16,255 nt of DNA from Phycisphaerae bacterium. GTDB lineage: Bacteria; Planctomycetota; Phycisphaerae; WQYP01. Location: the NCBI GenBank assembly GCA_013044065.1, contig JABEVA010000159.1, positions 1 through 16,255 on the forward strand, read 5' to 3'. The translations under genes were made by a program, and so were the position numbers. Positions 11,972 to 16,255 of the stretch are shown here, one piece after another (positions within the stretch are counted from its first letter, which is position 1; each line of letters begins with the position of its first letter). The notes below the pieces were generated by a model that was not told where the DNA came from, did not search any database, and saw nothing but the letters and a program-made list of their open reading frames with translations.

Positions 11972-14029
11972 ATGTTCAAAAGCAGTTTGTTTTCGCTGGC
12001 CATCTTGCTTTCCTTTTTGATGAGTGTGGCTGTGCCGGGCTGGAGCGGTGCGGCCATTTTGGGCCTGGGTTGGCCCTACCGGCTGCCACTAAAAGTCCAG
12101 GTGCTGCGCTGCGGGGCACCAGGAAAAAATATCGCCTGGGCTCAATTTTATACGAACTCGGCCCGGCTGCCCCAGGGAAACGATTTGCGCGTGACCACGA
12201 GTGGGCGTCTGATTTTACCCATGCGGATTCTGCGTATATCTCGCTATGACAACCGCGTGCGACTGGCATTTGCAACTCCTTCAAGCGGTACCTATTACGT
12301 ATGGTGGGGAAATCCGCATCCGGGGCCAGCCGCGCCAACTCTTAAAGTTGATCGTGGGGTATGGTTGCGTCTGTTTCATTTTCGGCCGGGCGAAAGCGGT
12401 TCCTGGCGGGCCATGGCGGCGCGGATCGCCCAGGCCAAATGTTACGCATCTTACTTTGTGCCACGCATTTTCATCGGCTTTAATCCTGCCGGGCAAAACG
12501 GACGAGCCATGTCCCTTTGCCAGTCATGGCTCAAAATACCTAAGGTCGGCAGCTATAGGTTTGCCTTTGATGTCAATGGCGTAGGATACTTGGCCTTGGA
12601 TGGACATGACATTCTGATCAAATCACGGCGCAGCGGGATGTATGGTCGAGTCCGCTTTAAGCGCCTGGTGAATCTCAAAGTAGGATGGCACCGCGTCGTC
12701 ATGGGCGCGATCAATTACTGGGGACAGATCGGCATGGCCTTGGATTGGATGCCACCCGGCACCAGAGCGTACAGTCCGGTGCCGAAAAATCTTTACGCTC
12801 CGATCGCCCGGGCCAGCGTAGGGCGGCTGCAGAAGATCGGACAAACCTATGCGGCTGATTTTGCAATTCATCCCGAGGCCCAAGTGTTTGTACCACCTTC
12901 CTACTACTTTCAGCGGTTTGCTTTTCAGGCCCTGATACCCGCCTCATTTTCACCTCAGGTGGCATGGAAATTCTCCGATGGGCAAACCGCCACCGGCCTG
13001 AGGGTGGAACATGAGTTTCTAGCTCCCGGAATTTATAAGATTCAGATGACCGTGCAACAGGGTAGCCGCGAGTTTACCGCCACCCGACGCATTCGGATCA
13101 GCAGTGTTCTCTATCAGATGTATCCATTTCCTCCCGCCGATCCACTGGTGGTCGTGGCCAGAATTCTCAAGAGCTATAACCTAACTAACCTTGACGCCCG
13201 TCAACTCGCCCGCGGGGTGCGATTTTATCGGCGGTACAACACCTTTCCAGGACTGGCGCGTTGGGGGCGGGCCTGGGCAAAAAATCGCCAGCCGGAGAAC
13301 GCTACACCCGCCTTGCGGATTGCTGGAATTTTGGCCAAGGCGGCATTGGCCAAGAGGCAGTATACTTGGGCGGCCCTGGTTTACCTGCTGGCCAGCCAAA
13401 AGCCCCTTAACCCGGACGCTAAGGCCCGCCTGCTTGCCAACTACGTGGTAACAACCTGCAATTACACCACCCGTGCCTCCAGAGCTTATGCCTATGCCAG
13501 GAACTTTTTGACTCAGAACGTCCATCTCCCCGCAACCGCTCGGCATGTGGTCTTAACCGCAATGGCCTATGCTGCGGTGGCCAATGGTAATGGCACTTTG
13601 GCGGTCAAGCTGGCCAAAGAGGCCGGGCCAGGGGTGGACAAGCCGTATCGGCAACAGGAAATTCAGGAAGGAGTCCTCGCCCGCAATATCGAAAGCTATA
13701 TTCTTACCGGCCATTTTGATACCGCCCGCCGCTTGATCAATCAATGGGAACTCGATTATCCGCGTGCTATTATCAAGGGATACACGCGATTGTTGCGTAT
13801 GAAACTGCTGGTGACGGAAGGCCGTCCGCTCATCGCCGCCAGAATCGGGGTGCAGTATGTCAATGCACTGCCGACATCATTCTACAGTGCCGAGCTTTTG
13901 TACCGCGCGGCGTTAGCACTTAAAGTAGCCGGGAAAACGGATGCTGCCGGCAGTATCATGGCTCGCTTAAAGCATGATTATCCTGAATCCCCTTACGGGC
14001 CGAAACTCGCCAAGCAGTTGGCGCGATAA
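11972..14029 (+). CDS. Exported multidomain protein: DUF2341/PA14-like, PKD and TPR-like regions
   Basis: Role unknown; 685 residues. A signal peptide is clear (MFKSSLFSLAILLSFLMSVA, then GWSGAA; about 1-27). Residues about 35-125 resemble a DUF2341-type beta domain (LRVTTSGRLILPMRI..., YYVWWGNPHPG). Residues about 140-265 look like a PA14/GLEYA-type lectin fold (SWLKIPKVGSYRFAFDVNGVGYLALDGH). Residues about 325-377 form a PKD-like domain (WKFSDGQTATGLRVEHEFLAPGIYKI). From about 385 the protein is alpha-helical and Ala-rich, with TPR-like units; the last (639-682, ending HDYPESPYGPKLAKQL) is typical of YbgF/BamD-like TPRs. The combination suggests binding of envelope polymer plus protein partners. 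It probably belongs to a plus-strand group with the epimerase and the Cys-rich protein. Confidence 0.85.
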   Translation: MFKSSLFSLAILLSFLMSVAVPGWSGAAILGLGWPYRLPLKVQVLRCGAPGKNIAWAQFYTNSARLPQGNDLRVTTSGRLILPMRILRISRYDNRVRLAFATPSSGTYYVWWGNPHPGPAAPTLKVDRGVWLRLFHFRPGESGSWRAMAARIAQAKCYASYFVPRIFIGFNPAGQNGRAMSLCQSWLKIPKVGSYRFAFDVNGVGYLALDGHDILIKSRRSGMYGRVRFKRLVNLKVGWHRVVMGAINYWGQIGMALDWMPPGTRAYSPVPKNLYAPIARASVGRLQKIGQTYAADFAIHPEAQVFVPPSYYFQRFAFQALIPASFSPQVAWKFSDGQTATGLRVEHEFLAPGIYKIQMTVQQGSREFTATRRIRISSVLYQMYPFPPADPLVVVARILKSYNLTNLDARQLARGVRFYRRYNTFPGLARWGRAWAKNRQPENATPALRIAGILAKAALAKRQYTWAALVYLLASQKPLNPDAKARLLANYVVTTCNYTTRASRAYAYARNFLTQNVHLPATARHVVLTAMAYAAVANGNGTLAVKLAKEAGPGVDKPYRQQEIQEGVLARNIESYILTGHFDTARRLINQWELDYPRAIIKGYTRLLRMKLLVTEGRPLIAARIGVQYVNALPTSFYSAELLYRAALALKVAGKTDAAGSIMARLKHDYPESPYGPKLAKQLAR

Positions 14030-14080
14030 GGCCATCCGGTGCAGCGATCAAAGAAAGCAGTTCTGACAAAATGCTTGGCC

Positions 14081-14118
14081 CGGCGTGGTCATAAACGCCG
14101 TCGTTCGTGCGTCGACGC
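14081..14118 (+). promoter_or_regulatory. Short hairpin and palindrome in the gap before the Cys-rich protein gene
   Basis: CGGCGT (14081-14086) pairs with ACGCCG (14095-14100) across an 8-base loop. A 10-bp palindrome GCGTCGACGC follows at 14109-14118. No T-run follows, so a terminator is unlikely. They may be leader elements or chance GC-rich pairs. Confidence 0.2.
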
Positions 14119-14146
14119 GCGGAGGTGGGGCGGTTAAAATAAGGTC

Positions 14147-14737
14147 ATGACACAGGGAAACTTGATTAATCAGCCTTGGGAAATCGGCCGGAGCAGCGCC
14201 CAGTGCGGAAGCTGTCTGGCAACGCTCGCCCCCGGGACAGCTTGCTGGGCTACGCTGGTCGAAATTGACGCGGCATCTGCTGAAAAGTCCACGAGCAGGG
14301 GACCGCTAGGGCGTTTCTCCCGGCGGGACTTTTGCGAAGCCTGCTGGCAGGCAGGACGACGTCCCCAAGCACCGGCGGTGATGTTTTCCTATTGGAAAAC
14401 TACGATTCCCGAGACGGAACAGAAAAAAAAGCTTTTTGTTGATGATGGCGTTCTTTTGGACTTATTTAATCGTCTGGAATCACGAACCGCTGCGGCGGAC
14501 ATTCAATTCCGATTTGTTTTAGCCCTGTTGCTCATGCGTAAAAGGCTTATCAAATATGAGGGCACGGAGACATCCGCACAGACCGATGGCACCACCGATG
14601 GGAATTCCGTGGAAATCTGGCGGATGGTGCTCCGCAACTCTGGTCAGGTCACGCGTGTAACCAATCCGCACTTGACCGCGCAGCAGATCGGTGAAGTCTC
14701 CGAACAGCTTTCGTCCATTCTTGCCGAAGAAGTATAG
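14147..14737 (+). CDS. Conserved Cys-rich small protein of unknown function
   Basis: A 196-residue cytoplasmic protein without signal peptide or membrane segments. Cysteines at 20, 23, 33, 63 and 66 (CGSC, ACW, CEACW) suggest a zinc-binding N-terminal half, followed by FSYWKTTIPE and KKLFVDDGVLLDLFNRLE, then FRFVLALLLMRKRLIKYEG (121-139). I recall similar proteins in planctomycetes with no assigned role. Start choice is uncertain: ATG 14147 has AAGG only two bases upstream and GGAGG 21 bases upstream, while the TTG at 14162 has AGGGA three bases upstream. It follows the PA14/PKD gene by 117 bases and converges on the PDZ protein gene. Confidence 0.8.
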   Translation: MTQGNLINQPWEIGRSSAQCGSCLATLAPGTACWATLVEIDAASAEKSTSRGPLGRFSRRDFCEACWQAGRRPQAPAVMFSYWKTTIPETEQKKKLFVDDGVLLDLFNRLESRTAAADIQFRFVLALLLMRKRLIKYEGTETSAQTDGTTDGNSVEIWRMVLRNSGQVTRVTNPHLTAQQIGEVSEQLSSILAEEV

Positions 14738-14808
14738 AATGCGACCGTCAGGGCCTGTCAAATCGACTTGACCAATCTCATCAGACTGCCGGAGGAAAGA
14801 TCAGACGG

Positions 14809-16248
14809 TTATTGCAACCCGATCCGGCAGACCGCCGTATTGCCATCAGGCTTAATCACAACGAAGACTAAATCGCCCCCGGTGGCTTTTTGCACCGCGT
14901 CGTGAAGCTGTTTTTGGAAGCTTGCGGCGTTGATCACCGGATGATCGTTGATTTTGGTGATGATGTAACCCACCATCAAGGGGGTGTTGCCGAGTGAAGC
15001 TGGTGCTCCATTTTTAATAAGGGCGACCATCACGCCCGTTTGTTTGGCGGGCAATTTACGTATATAGGTGTCATCAAAAACCAGGTTTCGGGTCACCAAG
15101 CCAAGCTTGCGATTATAATAATGCTTTTTTTGAGCGGCCAATACCGGCATTACACCAATTGTTACGTGTAGTGTTAAAGCTTTGGTTCCGTTGCGGAGAA
15201 TACCCAGCGCAATTTTTTCCCCGGGGTGGGTCCGTTGAATGCGTCGCTCGAACTGGGCCAGCATCAAGTCCGGCACTGGAGAGGTGCTGAAGGCTTTTCC
15301 GTCAATGGTTAAAATGATATCCTGACTTTTCAGACCTGCCTGGGCTGCGGGCATCCCCGGAATCACCGAGCCGACCATGACACCCGAAGCTTGTTTTATC
15401 TTGTACAGACGGCGTAGTGCCGACTTCATGCCGACCAATCCCACCACACCCAACCAGGGCCGCTGAACATGAAAACGCTTGCTGGGCACTCTCGTCAGTG
15501 CGGTCTTTATATCAGAATAGGTTGCGAATAGGGGATCCTGTTCAGGGTCGTTGATGCTCACAGGAGCACTGTGCCCGGCGATATTCAATTCCACGGCCGT
15601 ACCTTGGCTGGGAAATGTGATGCCGACAAGCTGGTCCGTGTGATAATCGAAGACCGGGCTGTTGGCGCAAGTCAATCCAAAGGTTTCAGTATCACATACC
15701 TGGTGAATGAGGGTTACCTTGGCTTTAACGCGACTGATCCCTATATATGGAGAGTAGCCCAGCTTTTTGGAAAGAAGCCCTACAGAAAACACCTTTTCGG
15801 CCAAAGTCGGGGTTCCACCATCGGTTACGGACAAGGGCGGCAGGTTCAGAGGCTTGAGCGCCTTGATATAACAAAAGCTGCCATCGGCGGTACGCCCCAG
15901 AAATTCCGCTGGAATCTTACGCAGCGTTCCCCGCGGGATGCGGATGATAAGATGATGAACATAAGCCAACGGCAACTCCTCCGGCAGCATACTTCCAGAG
16001 ATGAGAACCACGCCGCTTCCAGTCAGCACAATTCCCTGCGCGGAAACCTTGCGGGTTTTGTGCAGTTCATTTTCAGCAGTATATTCCACGACGACCAGGC
16101 TTTTAGACATCCTGCTAGCCATGGAGGCCATGTCAGGGTGAGCTGCGCCACAACTCGCGGCCACCCCTGTACCAAATAGCAGCGTTGCGGGCAGGACAAT
16201 GTTGAGAATACGCCGTAACAATCTGCCAACAGGTCGGACCAGGAACAC
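14809..16248 (-). CDS. Exported trypsin-fold protein with two PDZ domains, catalytic triad apparently lost
   Basis: HtrA/Deg-like in layout: a signal-peptide-like N-terminus (RLLRRILNIVLPATLLFGTGVAAS), a chymotrypsin-like beta region (about 48-250) and two PDZ domains (about 264-367, with VIPGMPAAQAGL, and about 380-476). The catalytic residues look missing. The His position reads VVLISGSML (Ser86). The Asp position lies in ADGSFCYIKA (Ser124). The serine loop is TCANSPVFD, where the Gly-Gly of GNSGGP is gone. I therefore infer a non-proteolytic scaffold or regulator. Length is 479 residues from GTG 16248; the frame is open to the window edge, so the true start could lie outside. A Cys at 33 after AAS is a poor lipobox. 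It converges on the Cys-rich gene across 71 bases that show no clear terminator. Confidence 0.85.
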   Translation of the reverse strand: MFLVRPVGRLLRRILNIVLPATLLFGTGVAASCGAAHPDMASMASRMSKSLVVVEYTAENELHKTRKVSAQGIVLTGSGVVLISGSMLPEELPLAYVHHLIIRIPRGTLRKIPAEFLGRTADGSFCYIKALKPLNLPPLSVTDGGTPTLAEKVFSVGLLSKKLGYSPYIGISRVKAKVTLIHQVCDTETFGLTCANSPVFDYHTDQLVGITFPSQGTAVELNIAGHSAPVSINDPEQDPLFATYSDIKTALTRVPSKRFHVQRPWLGVVGLVGMKSALRRLYKIKQASGVMVGSVIPGMPAAQAGLKSQDIILTIDGKAFSTSPVPDLMLAQFERRIQRTHPGEKIALGILRNGTKALTLHVTIGVMPVLAAQKKHYYNRKLGLVTRNLVFDDTYIRKLPAKQTGVMVALIKNGAPASLGNTPLMVGYIITKINDHPVINAASFQKQLHDAVQKATGGDLVFVVIKPDGNTAVCRIGLQ

Positions 16249-16255
16249 TTTATTC

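Noticed and set aside
14738..14808. Terminator between the convergent genes at 14737 and 14809.
   Set aside because: Only a 5-bp stem (GTCAA/TTGAC) without a T-run was found.
16140..16160. Lipoprotein signal in the pseudoprotease (Cys33).
   Set aside because: The residues before the Cys are Ala-Ala-Ser with no Leu/Val/Ile at -3, a poor lipobox; an ordinary signal peptide is as likely.
15571..16179. A 202-codon plus-strand open frame opposite the PDZ protein.
   Set aside because: It is a shadow of the minus-strand gene with signal peptide and PDZ motifs; it has no motif of its own.
1..16255. CRISPR array, tRNA or rRNA genes.
   Set aside because: No regularly spaced direct repeats, no cloverleaf with a T-arm consensus and no rRNA-like stretch were recognised by eye.

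Overview
This window looks like chromosomal DNA of a planctomycete-like bacterium, possibly of the Phycisphaerae lineage. That placement is an inference from gene content: an EF-G-2 type GTPase paralogue, several trypsin/PDZ proteins, a membrane-anchored coiled-coil protein with a BRCT-like C-terminus, a PA14/PKD/TPR-like exported protein and a small CxxC-x17-CxxC zinc protein. No rRNA, tRNA, CRISPR array or transposase gene is visible.

Bases 1-2001 hold the 3' part of cydA and a complete cydB, the two subunits of a cytochrome bd quinol oxidase with a short Q-loop. A gene-free stretch follows, with a good promoter candidate and a stem-forming leader. It leads into two tandem HtrA/Deg-type serine proteases (2382-3416 and 3526-4860). 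Both keep the His-Asp-Ser triad, but only the second has a signal peptide. A strong hairpin (4947-4975) separates them from the minus-strand genes.

On the minus strand, 5000-6412 encodes a membrane-anchored coiled-coil protein ending in a BRCT-like fold, and 6657-8717 encodes an EF-G-2-like translational GTPase. Divergent from the latter is a small zinc-ribbon protein (8978-9346) with an Arg/Gly/Ser-rich linker. Its downstream region has three consecutive hairpins, the last followed by a T-tract.

Bases 9683-9808 form a 126-bp MITE-like element: near-perfect terminal inverted repeats ending in CTAG on both sides. It sits immediately before the start codon of a UbiA-family membrane prenyltransferase gene (9813-10808). 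An NAD(P)-dependent epimerase-like SDR (10897-11907), a large exported PA14/PKD/TPR-like protein (11972-14029) and a small Cys-rich protein (14147-14737) follow on the plus strand. The right edge carries a minus-strand gene (14809-16248) for an exported trypsin-fold protein with two PDZ domains whose catalytic residues appear lost.

The window therefore joins respiration (CydAB), envelope proteostasis (two proteases and one apparent pseudoprotease) and proteins of unknown role typical of the lineage. No complete new system can be demonstrated. The best leads are the MITE at the UbiA start, the BRCT-like membrane protein, the structured RNA candidate after the zinc-ribbon gene, and the protease leader stem.
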